A stretch of 64,000 nucleotides of DNA from Akkermansiaceae bacterium (GCA_017798145.1 CP059069.1:4325226-4389225), one strand, 5' to 3'; shown: positions 19,764 to 27,469, numbered from the stretch's first letter. The notes: a model not told the origin generated them from the letters alone. Translations and numbers: made by a program.

Positions 19764-19834
19764 GAAGGAAGCTCATCATCGCCATGCTATTGCTCGTGGC
19801 TACGGCGGCGGCCTACTGGCTGGGCAAGCCGTAG
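19760..19834 (+). CDS. Possible 24-residue single-pass membrane peptide
   Basis: A tiny frame beginning at an ATG that overlaps the protease stop (ATGA), encoding a basic start (MRRKL) and one hydrophobic helix of about 17 residues, ending WLGKP. The 4-base overlap and the positive-inside membrane pattern argue for translation; its small size argues caution. If real, it could tether or modulate the upstream exported protease. No homolog is recognised. Confidence 0.4.
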   Translation: MRRKLIIAMLLLVATAAAYWLGKP

Positions 19835-19886
19835 GCCGGAAGGAGTGTGGGTGCCTTGGGCGGCTTTCGCTATCCGCGTCGGAATC

Positions 19887-20711
19887 TCATTGTTTCGGGA
19901 TCAGCCGTATCTGATAGATCTTCGGCCAGCATTTTCCGGTGACGAACAATTCCCGCGACTGCGGGTCGTAGGCGATGCCGTTGAGCACATGTTCGGGATC
20001 GAGCCTACGGGACTTGGCATCGATCCCGGTCAGGTCGATCACGCCGAGGACGGTGCCGTCCTTGGGGTTGATGCGCAGGATGAAATCGCTGTGCCACACG
20101 TTTGCGAAAATCTCGCCCTCGATGAATTCCAGTTCATTGAGGAGATTGACCGGCTTGCCATTGAGGCGCACCCGCAGCTCCCGCCAGACGCGGAAGGTCT
20201 TGGGGTCGAGAAAACGCAGCCGGTCGCTGCCATCGCTCATGACCAGGGATGCCCCGTCGCTCGTGAGCCCCCAGCCTTCGCCATCGTATCTGAAGTTCCC
20301 CAAGGGCTCCAGGGTCTTGGTGTCATAAAGGAAGCCCTGCCGGCCGTGCCATGTCAGCTGATGGAGTTTCCCATCCAGGTCCGCCACGCCTTCCCCGAAA
20401 AAATTGGCAGGCAAGTCTCTTTTCCTCAGCACCTTTCCTGTTTCCTTCTCAACGCGGCGTATGCTCGACGTGCCATATCCGCCGGTGGTTTCGATCCAAT
20501 CACCGTGCGATAGAAGCAATCCCTGGGTGAAAGCCCCTGTGTCATGGGGAAGCTCGCGGAGCACCTCATAGCCCAGCATGGGATGGGCTTTCCAATCCGG
20601 AGCCACCGGCGCTTCGGCAGGCTCCTTGACCTGATTCACCCCCTGTGCCTTTTTCTGGCAAGCCCCCGATGAGAGGGCGAGGAGTGCGGCGGCGAAGATG
20701 CGGAATTTCAT
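19887..20711 (-). CDS. Glutaminyl-peptide cyclotransferase (plant/bacterial beta-propeller type), likely lipoprotein
   Basis: A 274-residue secreted enzyme of the five-bladed propeller cyclotransferase family, which converts N-terminal Gln of peptides to pyroglutamate. Family features are FTQGLLLSHGDWIETTGGYGTS near the N-terminal third, the FGEGVADLDGKLHQLTW blade, LNELEFIEGEIFANVW and the closing LNGIAYDPQSRELFVTGK. The signal region MKFRIFAAALLALSSGAC suggests lipidation at Cys18, with a somewhat poor lipobox. The ATG at 20711 is chosen because the frame's earlier start at 20738 would put charged residues before the signal. It is convergent with the protease unit. Confidence 0.85.
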   Translation of the reverse strand: MKFRIFAAALLALSSGACQKKAQGVNQVKEPAEAPVAPDWKAHPMLGYEVLRELPHDTGAFTQGLLLSHGDWIETTGGYGTSSIRRVEKETGKVLRKRDLPANFFGEGVADLDGKLHQLTWHGRQGFLYDTKTLEPLGNFRYDGEGWGLTSDGASLVMSDGSDRLRFLDPKTFRVWRELRVRLNGKPVNLLNELEFIEGEIFANVWHSDFILRINPKDGTVLGVIDLTGIDAKSRRLDPEHVLNGIAYDPQSRELFVTGKCWPKIYQIRLIPKQ

Positions 20712-20846
20712 GATGGGAAGGGGTTGTGCATCCGCCACCGTTGGGCCCGAAACGCAATGCGTGGCGGCGGCAGGGAATCCTGTTGGGAAATGCGAATCCT
20801 GTCGATAGGCAACACCCGTGTGGCTGGTGAAAGATGATCCGGCGCC

Positions 20847-22196
20847 TCACAGGCCGGAAGCCCGGAACAGCAGCCGGAATGCGGGCGAGAAATCATCCGG
20901 GCAAGCCGCGAGCCAAGCCGCGATCTCCTCCACCGGGAAGGGCATGACGGAATCGATCTCCGCCGCCGGGAAGCGGATGGAGCCGTTATGGCGGATGAGG
21001 AAAAGGTGGACGTGCTCCCAGCCGGTATGTTCCGAAGGAGCGGCCGTCGCAAGATGCCGGAGATCCTCAGGGGTGATGTCGCGGATGCCCATTTCCTCGC
21101 CCAGCTCGCGGACGGCGGCCTCGCGATAGCCTTCCCCCGCATCGAGGTGGCCGGAGACGCTGGAGTCCCAGACGCCCGGGTTCATGTCCTTGATGAGGGA
21201 GCGTTTCTGGAGGTAGAGGTCGCCGTTGCGGTTGAGAACGAAGACATGGACCGCGCGGTGGATGAGGCCTTGGGAATGGACTTCCGAGCGGGTGGCCGTG
21301 CCGGTGGGGACATCGTTTTCATCCACCACATCGAAGACCTCATCCGCCTTCTGTGCATTGTCCTTGAGCGGGTGGGGATCGTAGGCACGGGTCAGGGCGA
21401 TCCATTTCCCGAGATCCAGCTCTTCGCCGCGCACGGTGGTGGAAAGCCCCATGCGCTTCGCGATCCCTTCCCATGGTGGGGAATCCGGGAGCTGCTTGCG
21501 TAGCTGTTTGCGGCGCTGTGCAAAGCCGCGGCGCACCAGCTCATCGAAGAGGCGGGCATCGAAGGGTTCCTGCCCTCGCTCATCGCGTGGAGTGAGCACC
21601 GCTACGGCGGAGTCGATGGTGGGCTTCGGGAAAAACGCGTCGGGCGGGACCACGCGCAGGGATTTGATTTCCCAGTTCACCTGCATCCGCAGGCTCAGGA
21701 TGCCGTAATCCTTGCCTCCGGGCTGCGCGCCGAGGCGGTCGATGACTTCCTTCTGCAGCATGATCACCGCGCGGGAAAAGGGGTGGGGACGCCCTAACAG
21801 GTTTTTCATGATCGCCCCGCCTGAGGAATAGGGGAGATTGCCGAGCAACTTGACCGGGCGGTGCCTGAAGAGGAGGCGGCGGTCGAACTTCGCCCCATCC
21901 GCATGATGCACCTCCACATCGTCCCGGTGGGAGAATTTTTCCTTCAGCGCACCGGCAAGCCTTCCGTCGAACTCCACGAGGACGACGCGCTTCGCTTTTC
22001 CGATGACATGCTCCGTGAGCGAGCCCGTGCCCGGCCCTACCTCGACGACCGTATCGGCTTCGGAAATCTCGAGCTGGGAGACGATCCAGCGCGCCATGTT
22101 GGGATCGGTCAGGAAATTCTGGCCGAGCTGCTTGCTTGGCAGCACCCTGGCGCGATCGAGCGCCTCGCGAATCTCCTGTCCTGTCATGGGCGGCAT
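20847..22196 (-). CDS. rsmA: Fusion: 16S rRNA dimethyladenosine transferase RsmA (KsgA) + C-terminal Nudix hydrolase
   Basis: One uninterrupted 449-residue frame with two enzymes. Residues 1-275 are RsmA, which dimethylates A1518/A1519 of 16S rRNA. Visible motifs are LGQNFL (24-29), the SAM loop GPGTGSL (54-60), the catalytic NLPYSSG (120-126) and FFPKP (188-192). Residues 286-449 are a Nudix domain resembling the IPP-isomerase/YfcD type. It begins DEVFDVVDENDVP and has a full Nudix box from Gly349 to Ile371 (GHLDAGE ... REL.EEMG). No stop, frameshift or internal ribosome site separates them, so it is a genuine fusion rather than two genes. The Nudix substrate is unknown. Confidence 0.9.
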   Translation of the reverse strand: MPPMTGQEIREALDRARVLPSKQLGQNFLTDPNMARWIVSQLEISEADTVVEVGPGTGSLTEHVIGKAKRVVLVEFDGRLAGALKEKFSHRDDVEVHHADGAKFDRRLLFRHRPVKLLGNLPYSSGGAIMKNLLGRPHPFSRAVIMLQKEVIDRLGAQPGGKDYGILSLRMQVNWEIKSLRVVPPDAFFPKPTIDSAVAVLTPRDERGQEPFDARLFDELVRRGFAQRRKQLRKQLPDSPPWEGIAKRMGLSTTVRGEELDLGKWIALTRAYDPHPLKDNAQKADEVFDVVDENDVPTGTATRSEVHSQGLIHRAVHVFVLNRNGDLYLQKRSLIKDMNPGVWDSSVSGHLDAGEGYREAAVRELGEEMGIRDITPEDLRHLATAAPSEHTGWEHVHLFLIRHNGSIRFPAAEIDSVMPFPVEEIAAWLAACPDDFSPAFRLLFRASGL

Positions 22197-22239
22197 CCTT
22201 GCCGCGCAAGCGACACCTGGCGAGCGCGGAAATGCAGGC

Positions 22240-22788
22240 CTAGCGGGATGTGAACACCCGGCCTTTGCCAGTCACCCAAGCCGTCCTGACACTGGAGTAA
22301 AGCCCGTTGAGCTGCTGCTCGGAAAGCAGCCGGTATTCGATCGTTTTGCTGTGCGTCGTCAGCGGGTATTTCTTCACGACCATATCCTGCACCTCGGTGC
22401 CTGCACGCCTGGCCGCGCCGTCCACAAGGGCGAGCGCCCTCTCCGCGGCATCGGATGCGGCGGCACCGACCCCGGTGGCGGTGATCGGGGTGATGAAATA
22501 GAAGCGTGCCAGCGCCTGGCCGGTGGTGTCCACCGTCACCTCATCGACGATGAGCGTGCCGTCGAGGACATACTTGTGGCGGCTGACCGAGGAGATCCTG
22601 CCGAGGGCGACGAGGTAGTTGCCGCCAGCAAGGTTTGCCTCCCAATAGCCGTTGCGCACCTCCCTGTCGGTGGGTCCGTTGGCGTTGGGGTTGTCCGGAT
22701 CGGCATTGGTGCCGCCGTTGTTGTTCTGCGCAAATGCGTTGAAGGCAAGGAGGAGTGTCGCAATCAGGACGGCGGCTGGTTTTTTCAT
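22240..22788 (-). CDS. Exported protein of unknown function
   Basis: A 182-residue protein with a clear signal peptide (MKKPAAVLIATLLLAFNAFAQ). After an Asn/Pro/Asp-rich linker (about residues 22-42) comes a compact domain beginning NGYWEANLAGGNYLVALGRIS and rich in alternating beta and Ala-rich helix. There are no Cys residues and no known catalytic motif. It precedes rsmA on the same strand by 43 bases, and no functional link is visible. It looks like a small periplasmic or surface protein whose family is not recognised here. Confidence 0.7.
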   Translation of the reverse strand: MKKPAAVLIATLLLAFNAFAQNNNGGTNADPDNPNANGPTDREVRNGYWEANLAGGNYLVALGRISSVSRHKYVLDGTLIVDEVTVDTTGQALARFYFITPITATGVGAAASDAAERALALVDGAARRAGTEVQDMVVKKYPLTTHSKTIEYRLLSEQQLNGLYSSVRTAWVTGKGRVFTSR

Positions 22789-22886
22789 GATGGTGGGAAC
22801 CTATGCGGGAAGCGGGCGCTTGGCCAGCTTCCAAAAATACTACGGAAAACTTAATCATTGCCAGTTCATCCCTTCGGTAGCATGCT

Positions 22887-23375
22887 ATGCGCATGGTTCG
22901 TTACCGCCCTAACGTCGCGGCGCTGATGGTGAACGCGGATGGAAATCTCCTCATCTGCGAGCGCGCAGGTGTGCAAGGGGCGTGGCAATTCCCCCAAGGC
23001 GGTGTGGATGCTGGTGAAAGCATGGAGCAGGCGCTTTTCCGCGAGGTGCGCGAGGAAATCGGCATCGCCAGCAAACATTATGAGATCATAAGCCGCCGAG
23101 ACGGCTACCGTTACCTCTACCCGCCGGATGTGCGTGTGAAAAAGATCAGGAAGCACGGCAACCACGGACAGGAGCAGACGTATTTCCTCTGCAAGCTCAA
23201 GCCATCCGCACCACCCGTCAACGTGAACCAGATCCCGCAGGAATTCGGCGCATACCGCTGGATCCAGCCGGATGAGTTCGATCTCGACTGGCTGCCCGCC
23301 TTCAAGCACGAGGTTTACCGGTGCGTGATGGCCGATTTCTTCGGGGTAGATCTCGACCCTGCGCAAAAAATCTGA
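22887..23375 (+). CDS. rppH: RNA pyrophosphohydrolase-like Nudix hydrolase
   Basis: A 162-residue RppH-type Nudix enzyme, which in E. coli removes pyrophosphate from mRNA 5' ends to trigger decay. It starts with YRPNVAALMVNADGNLL, followed by GAWQFPQGGVDAGES and a complete Nudix box (EREV-type core here as REVREEIG), and later KHGNHGQEQTYFLC and FGAYRWIQPDEFD. The last two are conserved in RppH/diadenosine polyphosphatases. Length matches. It is divergent from the exported-protein gene and is followed by a strong hairpin terminator at 23462. Confidence 0.87.
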   Translation: MRMVRYRPNVAALMVNADGNLLICERAGVQGAWQFPQGGVDAGESMEQALFREVREEIGIASKHYEIISRRDGYRYLYPPDVRVKKIRKHGNHGQEQTYFLCKLKPSAPPVNVNQIPQEFGAYRWIQPDEFDLDWLPAFKHEVYRCVMADFFGVDLDPAQKI

Positions 23376-23461
23376 GTTCTACGCGATTGCGTGATTCCCT
23401 TGTCGGGTTTTGCGGGTAGGATGAGGGCGTGTAAGGGATAGCACATAGCCCCCCAAAGGGC

Positions 23462-23503
23462 CCAAGGGCGCCGGAAATTCAAGGGATCCGGCGCCCTTGG
23501 TTT
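23462..23503 (+). terminator. Strong terminator hairpin downstream of rppH
   Basis: A perfect 14-bp stem (23462-23475 with 23487-23500, core AAGGGCGCCGGA) with an 11-base loop, followed by TTTGT. It lies 86 bases after the rppH stop and could end rppH or a short transcript reading through. Confidence 0.75.
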
Positions 23504-23734
23504 GTACTCCCAGTGCCTCCAGGGCCAGGAATCGAGAAAATGTTAGAATTTCATCCTTGATTGATTGATATTTTCAAAATATTAATTGACTTGCTCTTGG
23601 GAAATTTAATTTCGGTTAATTTCCTGAGCGTGACATTTCCATTTCCTGCAGACTGGTGCTGCGAGCCTATCTCCGGGGGGAAGTAGGCAACGCCAGCAGG
23701 CTGCGGGGATCTTTGGGGGGAATGTGCAAGTTCA

Positions 23735-23770
23735 GGGCGTGTTTGGGGTCAAATCCAAGCACGCCCGATT
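23735..23770 (+). terminator. 12-bp hairpin at the end of a candidate small RNA
   Basis: Bases 23735-23746 (GGGCGTGTTTGG) pair with 23755-23766 with one G-T, leaving an 8-base loop, and are followed by GATTGCTTT. It could terminate the convergent nucleotidyltransferase gene on the minus strand or a plus-strand small RNA; the T tract is weak in both directions. Confidence 0.45.
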
Positions 23771-23789
23771 GCTTTCCGGGATCCGGGGC

Positions 23790-24686
23790 TCAGTCCCCCA
23801 GCGAATTTGGATACTCGCCGGCGGCGATGAGATCCGCGATTGCCTTGACCACATGATCCTTGTCCTCCGCGTAGGTCACTCCGAACCATGAGGAGCTTGT
23901 CGTGATCGCACGGCAGCTGGTCTTTCCCTTGCGGATGAGAGAGTCCACAACGGTGGGGATGTAGGATTCGCCGGTCATCCCGAAGTGTTTCCCGAGGAAT
24001 TCCATGAACTCGCCTTCAAGATCTTGCACGAACTCGGCCGGGAAGAGCCAGAAATTCATCGAGGCGGGGGCTGATGCCGGGATTTCGCTGCGGACGCCAT
24101 CCAGTCCCTCACCTGTCACCCTGCCATCGGCTTCCCTGCCGATCTTGACGAATTCCTCGACGCTCTCCAAGAGCCCCTCGGCGGAAACCCCGCAGATCCC
24201 GCGGTTCACCTGGCCGTGATCCGAGAGGGTGTTCTCCAGCGGATAGGCGATGAGCGCACAGGTGTCGGCGGAAATATCGGCCAGGAAACCGGCGGCGCGG
24301 GCATAGGCATCGCGGCCATAGAAATCATCCGCATTGATCACGGCGAAAGGGCCGTCGATGAGGTGCCGCGCCGCCCGCACCGCGTGGGTGGTGCCCCAAG
24401 GCTTGCTGCGCCCTTCGGGAGGTGTGAAGGGGGCTGGCAGGTCATCGAGTTTCTGGAAAGCGTAATCGACCCGGATCTTTCCGGCAAAGCGAGCGCCTAT
24501 CCCTTCACGGAAGGCATCCGCGAAATCCTCGCGGATCACGAAGATCACGCGGTCGAAGCCTGCGCGGATCGCATCATACACCGAGTAGTCGAGGACGGTC
24601 TCCCCGTTGGGGCCCATGGGGTCGATCTGTTTGAGTCCGCCGTAGCGGCTTCCCATTCCGGCGGCGAGTACGATGAGCGAAGGCAT
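23790..24686 (-). CDS. Sugar-phosphate nucleotidyltransferase family protein
   Basis: A 298-residue Rossmann-like nucleotidyltransferase of the NTP_transferase superfamily. The N-terminal LAAGMGSRYGGLKQ (residues 7-20) is the G-x-G-x-R nucleotide-binding loop, and INADDFYG near residue 118 holds the metal-binding Asp pair. Such proteins activate sugars or related molecules with NTPs, but the usual sugar-specific motifs are not obvious, and the C-terminal half (SWFGVTYAEDKDHV) fits the group seen in Verrucomicrobia and Bacteroidetes with no defined substrate. It is a single-gene unit with an 8-bp inverted repeat upstream (24893-24914). Confidence 0.75.
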   Translation of the reverse strand: MPSLIVLAAGMGSRYGGLKQIDPMGPNGETVLDYSVYDAIRAGFDRVIFVIREDFADAFREGIGARFAGKIRVDYAFQKLDDLPAPFTPPEGRSKPWGTTHAVRAARHLIDGPFAVINADDFYGRDAYARAAGFLADISADTCALIAYPLENTLSDHGQVNRGICGVSAEGLLESVEEFVKIGREADGRVTGEGLDGVRSEIPASAPASMNFWLFPAEFVQDLEGEFMEFLGKHFGMTGESYIPTVVDSLIRKGKTSCRAITTSSSWFGVTYAEDKDHVVKAIADLIAAGEYPNSLGD

Positions 24687-24803
24687 GGCGGTTTCTATGG
24701 CAGGCAGCGCCGGATTGGCAAGGATATGCGGAAAGGCTCTCCGTACCGCTTCACGAAATCCGCATTCGCCCGGATGCGGAGGGGGGGCGCGGATCCGGGA
24801 ATA

Positions 24804-24838
24804 CGTAAGGCGGAGCCGACTAGCGGCTCCGCCTTACG
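24804..24838. repeat. Perfect 15-bp palindromic element with ACTAG loop
   Basis: Bases 24804-24818 pair perfectly with 24824-24838 around the loop ACTAG, giving core CGTAAGGCGGAGCCG. There is no T tract on either side, so it is not a typical terminator. The shape resembles REP/BIME-type palindromes mobilised by RAYT transposases, which is an inference; no RAYT gene is in the window. It lies between two minus-strand genes. Confidence 0.65.
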
Positions 24839-24892
24839 CTGAGATTCCGGGACTGTGCCTGAGCAAGATGGGGGAAGAAACCGCGCTCCGGC

Positions 24893-24914
24893 AACATGCG
24901 TATGTTCGCATGTT
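24893..24914. promoter_or_regulatory. Inverted repeat AACATGCG-N6-CGCATGTT
   Basis: A perfect 8-bp inverted repeat with a 6-base spacer, about 210 bases upstream of the nucleotidyltransferase start and 53 bases beyond the end of the thioredoxin-like gene. The symmetry and spacing fit a dimeric repressor site, but no regulator gene is adjacent and the distance from the start is long. Confidence 0.35.
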
Positions 24915-24967
24915 CCAGAAATAGCGATATCACGGGATCGCGTAGTATCTGGGGGCGGCGCCGATTT

Positions 24968-26110
24968 TCACTCAAGCCCTTTTAGGATCTCCGCGCGCAG
25001 CTCTACGGCATCCACTTCGTCGGCATCCTGCCAGAGAATTTCCCCCTTTGTGGAGATGATGACGGTGAGTGGCAGGGCGCCGGTCCATTCCGGTGCGATG
25101 GCCTCGGCAAGCTTGTCCGGATTGCCGCCCGCCCAGATGTAGTTGTTGGATGTGCGGCCTTCCTTTTCCATGGAAGGCTTGGTGCGGTTCGACAGCGCGG
25201 CGTGGCGGGACTCGAGGAATTTCAGCACCTTGTCCCTATCTTCGGCCGGATCCATGGAGATGGAGATGAAATCGACATTGCGGTTCTGGAAGCGGCGGTA
25301 GGTGTCCACAAGCATGGGGAACTCGGCGACGCATGGGCCGCAGGTTGTGGACCAGAAATTGATCACGCGGACGTTGCCGGATTTGTTTTCGCGGAGAGCT
25401 TTGGCAAGGCTTTCGTCGAGGTCATCGAGGGTGACAGCCTTTTCCTCCCATGCCTTTTGGTCCTGCTCGACGCTGTTGCCCTTGAAGAGCCACTTTGTGG
25501 AGCATCCAAAGGAACGTGTCACCGGCTCGGCGATTTCCTTCCCAGCGAGGATGGAGTCGAAGGCATCGCGGATATAGGATTTCTCGACGGGGCCCTTGGA
25601 GCGTCCGGCATCGTCCATGCGGCCGGTGTAGCGGAGCTTGCGGTCTTGGTCGAAGACGAAGACATGGGGGGTGGATTGGGCGCCGCAGGCGGTGGCGAAG
25701 GCTTGCACCTCACCATCGTAGAGGTATGGGAAGGTCCAGCCGTGGCTGTCTGCGAAGGGTTTCATTTCCTCGAAGGAATCCCCGTAGGGGGAATATCCGA
25801 GCTCGTCGGGGCGGAGGCTGGCAGGGTTGTTGGAATTCACCGCGACGACGGCAACGCCCTTGTTCTTGTAGGCCTGGTGGATTTCCTCGGTGCGGACGGC
25901 GGCGGCCACGGAATCAGGGCAGTGGTTGCAGGTGAAAATGATGCAGAGGATCTTTGCGTCCGCATAATCCTTTTCCGTATGCCGCTTGCCATCGGTGCCG
26001 GGTAAGGCGAAGGGCGGCATGTCTGACCCTATGGGCAGGACTTTCGGGACTTCGGCGGCGAAACTTGCGGCGGCGGCAGCCGACATGATGGCTAGGATGG
26101 TGTTTTTCAT
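24968..26110 (-). CDS. Exported double thioredoxin-fold protein
   Basis: A 380-residue periplasmic protein with signal peptide (residues 1-19, ending SFAAE). It has two thioredoxin-fold modules. The first (about 25-190) is AhpC/TSA/TlpA-like with Cys61 and Cys64 in TCNHCP. The second (about 225-380) is TlpA-like with a classical Cys257-Gly-Pro-Cys260. Both pairs are intact, so both halves could be redox-active. The linker contains a lone Cys in FGCSTKWL, also common in PVC redoxins of this type. A role in periplasmic disulfide reduction or peroxide handling is likely but unproven. No cytochrome maturation genes adjoin it. Confidence 0.82.
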   Translation of the reverse strand: MKNTILAIMSAAAAASFAAEVPKVLPIGSDMPPFALPGTDGKRHTEKDYADAKILCIIFTCNHCPDSVAAAVRTEEIHQAYKNKGVAVVAVNSNNPASLRPDELGYSPYGDSFEEMKPFADSHGWTFPYLYDGEVQAFATACGAQSTPHVFVFDQDRKLRYTGRMDDAGRSKGPVEKSYIRDAFDSILAGKEIAEPVTRSFGCSTKWLFKGNSVEQDQKAWEEKAVTLDDLDESLAKALRENKSGNVRVINFWSTTCGPCVAEFPMLVDTYRRFQNRNVDFISISMDPAEDRDKVLKFLESRHAALSNRTKPSMEKEGRTSNNYIWAGGNPDKLAEAIAPEWTGALPLTVIISTKGEILWQDADEVDAVELRAEILKGLE

Positions 26111-26484
26111 GATGCCGCATACGATAGGCGGGTTTGCTTACTTACAAGGCTGAAAACAGGAAAACGCCGGTGGGTTTGGGGCGACTGCGCCCCGCAGGGA
26201 GATGAGGCCGGCGAGAAAACCGCCACAGAAGTCGCACAAGGCACATATCAGGATCCGCCGTTACGCAGCATGCCGGGAACTGGGATTCAGATCCCAGTTT
26301 CAGGCAGAGATCGTGAAACCGAATGCGGGACAGTTTGTGAATCTTGCGCGATCGGTGGCCAAATCCCCGCTGTTTCCGTCCCGCTGTTTCCGTCCCGCGG
26401 TTGATCCCACTGTTGTGCCTGATATCAGGAAACCATGATTTTCCGCAGATTTATCTCGCGCTGGCGGCCGAAATTGTTTAGGAA
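26111..26484. other. Intergenic region, 374 bases
   Basis: Divergent spacer between the thioredoxin-like gene and the coiled-coil pair. It contains a 9-bp hairpin (26278-26286 with 26291-26299, AACTGGGAT) and a 14-base direct repeat (CCCGCTGTTTCCGT at 26366-26379 and 26380-26393, with a partial third copy). The open frame at 26202-26438 crosses both and lacks protein-like composition. No RNA family is recognised. Confidence 0.5.
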
Positions 26485-27135
26485 ATGCGAAACATTTTCA
26501 CGGTTATGCCAGCACCCACCGAATACACCCACCCGATCAATGTACGCACCAGCCAGCTCGACATGCCGAAGCGCGGGGGGCGCCAGGACGATTACGACGA
26601 CAAGATCCGCAACGCCCAGCTGGAGCTGGAGCGCATCCAGCTGGAGCGCGAGGAGCTGGAGCGCAAAAAACGAGAGCTGGAAGAGCTGACCGCTAGGAAA
26701 CGCGAGTTCCTCTCCCAGCAGGTGGAGCTGACCGAGAGGCTGACTTCGGCCATCACCCTGATCGATAGGGAGCTTGTCGCCCTGCGCGAGGAGACGAGCC
26801 AGCTGGAGCAGTGCCGCTCATGTTTTGCGGAGCACCTCGACAAGATCCAGAAGCACGATCCGGAGAAATGGACGCGGGACAATCTCCATGAGAAGCTGGA
26901 CAAGGCGACGTTGGTCACCGACCAGGCCGCAGACGAATACGACCAGGCGGCGGCATACTTCGAGGGGAGCCGGGCAGGAGGAATTTTCGGGAGGTCGTCC
27001 AAGGGGGCGCGCCGCAAGGCCAAGGCGAAAGGCGGCGAATCTGAATTCCGCAGCCAGTTCGTAAGCGGGCTTGCGTTCAACCTTCCCATCATCGCGTTGG
27101 GTGCGCTCGCGCTCATCGCCTACCTCATCAAGTGA
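26485..27135 (+). CDS. Coiled-coil protein with C-terminal membrane anchor
   Basis: A 216-residue protein. Residues 35-130 are a long charged coiled coil built from repeats such as LELERIQLEREELERK, with one Cys pair (CRSC) midway. A Lys/Arg/Gly-rich stretch (GARRKAKAKGG) follows, and a single membrane helix ends the protein (residues 197-215, LPIIALGALALIAYLIK). It is therefore likely a tail-anchored cytoplasmic scaffold. The ATG at 26485 has AGGA two bases upstream, which is close; the ATG at 26506 (MPAPTEYTH) is the alternative. It is paired with a second tail-anchored coil gene 4 bases later. Confidence 0.72.
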   Translation: MRNIFTVMPAPTEYTHPINVRTSQLDMPKRGGRQDDYDDKIRNAQLELERIQLEREELERKKRELEELTARKREFLSQQVELTERLTSAITLIDRELVALREETSQLEQCRSCFAEHLDKIQKHDPEKWTRDNLHEKLDKATLVTDQAADEYDQAAAYFEGSRAGGIFGRSSKGARRKAKAKGGESEFRSQFVSGLAFNLPIIALGALALIAYLIK

Positions 27136-27139
27136 AGCC

Positions 27140-27469
27140 ATGGCAAAACTGAAACAGGGAAATCTCTTTGAGGAGGATGCGGAGTTGCTGGCGTTGCGCG
27201 AAAGGGAAAGGAATCTCGAGCAAGCCCACAAGGATGTCGTACAGCTGCCGGCAAGGCTTGAACGGGAGAGGCGGGAGCGGGACTCGACCATGCCGCCGAT
27301 GGCGGAGATCAGGGAGCGAGAGCAGATCAGGCAGTTCGAGAGAAGCCTGAGCCGCGGCCAGATCGAGAACACCCTGCGGGCGCAGAGGCAGAGTCTCGCC
27401 ATGATGCTGCTCCTTGCCACGGCCACGGTGCTGATGCTTTTTTGGGCTTACCGCATCGCATTCAACTAG
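27140..27469 (+). CDS. Small tail-anchored coiled-coil protein
   Basis: A 109-residue protein starting 4 bases after the previous stop, so very likely in the same operon. Residues 10-80 are charged and helical (LFEEDAELLALRERERNLEQ and further RER-rich turns), and residues 87-106 form one membrane helix (LAMMLLLATATVLMLFWAY). The same topology as its upstream partner (cytoplasmic coil, C-terminal anchor) suggests a heteromeric membrane scaffold. No family is recognised. Its stop overlaps the end of the convergent CDF transporter by 4 bases. Confidence 0.68.
   Translation: MAKLKQGNLFEEDAELLALRERERNLEQAHKDVVQLPARLERERRERDSTMPPMAEIREREQIRQFERSLSRGQIENTLRAQRQSLAMMLLLATATVLMLFWAYRIAFN

Larger units (their letters stand above)
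23376..23789. other. Intergenic region between convergent rppH and nucleotidyltransferase
   Basis: These 414 bases hold no supported protein gene. In order they contain a very strong terminator hairpin (23462-23500), an AT-rich block (about 23535-23640) in which TTGACT at about 23587 could be a -35 element, a G-rich structured stretch (about 23650-23730), and a 12-bp hairpin at 23735-23766. The short open frame across 23656-23856 has no protein-like composition. The layout (AT-rich promoter-like block, structured GC-rich body, terminal hairpin) suggests a small RNA on the plus strand, but no known RNA family was recognised. Confidence 0.5.

Noticed and set aside
23645-23770. Known small RNA (SRP RNA, 6S RNA, RNase P RNA or tmRNA) in the rppH downstream spacer
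   Set aside because: None of the conserved cores could be found by eye (SRP GGTCAGG/GGAAGGAAGCAGCC, RNase P GAGGAAAGTCCGGGC, tmRNA GGGGCTGATTCTGG). Only a structured, unassigned region remains.
26202-26438. 78-residue plus frame before the coiled-coil pair
   Set aside because: Built across a hairpin and the 14-base direct repeat, without a ribosome site or protein-like pattern.
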